A DNA stretch of 7,132 nt. Origin: Filomicrobium sp. GTDB lineage: Bacteria > Pseudomonadota > Alphaproteobacteria > Rhizobiales > Hyphomicrobiaceae. The DNA lies in the NCBI GenBank assembly GCA_021775655.1, contig JAJFHK010000307.1, positions 1 to 7,132 on the forward strand, in the 5' to 3' direction. Positions 6,320 through 7,132 of this stretch are shown piece after piece (position 1 is the first letter of the stretch; each line of letters starts with the position of its first letter). The notes beneath the pieces were generated by a model. The model did not search any database, was not told where the DNA came from, and saw only the letters and a list, made by a program, of their open reading frames with translations. Position numbers and translations under genes: made by a program.

Positions 6320-6455
6320 ACGAGCGGCAGATGGAAATTTGCGGCCTAAGGATTGGTGCCTGACTTAAGCTCATTCGGACACAGCCGGCTGGACGCGTTG
6401 AATGTGAAGGATTGCCAACCCGCTCCGACCAGAACCACATAACCCGACAGGCCCC
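6320..6455. other. Gap between the CDGSH gene and livH
   Basis: No open frame with family character and no clear terminator was seen. The only symmetry is the short palindrome CAGCCGGCTG at 6382-6391. A promoter for livH could lie here, since the usual upstream binding-protein gene is absent, but I could not place one. The ribosome binding site before the livH ATG is weak (ACAGG, 5 bases away). Confidence 0.4.

Positions 6456-7132
<677 letters not shown>

Noticed and set aside
5949..6368. A 139-codon plus-strand open frame overlapping the CDGSH gene
   Set aside because: It overlaps the CDGSH gene in another frame, and the CDGSH frame has all eight metal ligands and a strong ribosome binding site.
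6382..6391. Palindrome CAGCCGGCTG after the CDGSH gene as a terminator or operator
   Set aside because: Only ten bases, no loop and no following T-run; symmetry of this length is common in GC-rich DNA.

Overview
The window looks like chromosomal DNA of a proteobacterium, most likely an alphaproteobacterium. That placement is inferred from the style of the FadE, FadJ/FadI and LivH proteins and the moderately GC-rich codon use; no rRNA or other phylogenetic marker is present. No tRNA, rRNA, CRISPR array, insertion sequence or phage gene was seen.

The left three quarters (about 1-5435) is a minus-strand fatty-acid beta-oxidation operon. Read in transcription order it is fadE (membrane-anchored acyl-CoA dehydrogenase, 5435-2934), then a fadJ-type alpha subunit (enoyl-CoA hydratase / 3-hydroxyacyl-CoA dehydrogenase, 2805-787), then a fadI-type thiolase (708 to beyond base 1). 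Together they encode every step of one beta-oxidation turn: FAD-linked dehydrogenation, hydration, NAD-linked dehydrogenation and thiolytic cleavage to acetyl-CoA. The 128-base gap between fadE and fadJ is almost filled by three tandem stem-loops of one design, the clearest unexplained structure in the window.

Immediately upstream of fadE (5435-5781, minus) is what looks like a frameshifted hotdog-fold (PaaI-like) thioesterase. Its stop codon overlaps the fadE start as TGATG. Further upstream (5782-6076) lies a gene-free divergent region with several dyads, the best being a perfect 7-3-7 inverted repeat at 5844-5860.

The right end reads on the plus strand: a small protein with two CDGSH iron-sulfur motifs (6077-6319, GTG start), then after 136 bases the first 225 codons of livH, a branched-chain amino-acid ABC transporter permease that runs off the window. 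The liv cluster presumably continues to the right.

Most of the window is ordinary catabolic metabolism. The points worth a second look are the triple stem-loop array, the broken thioesterase coupled to fadE, and the dyad-rich divergent control region.
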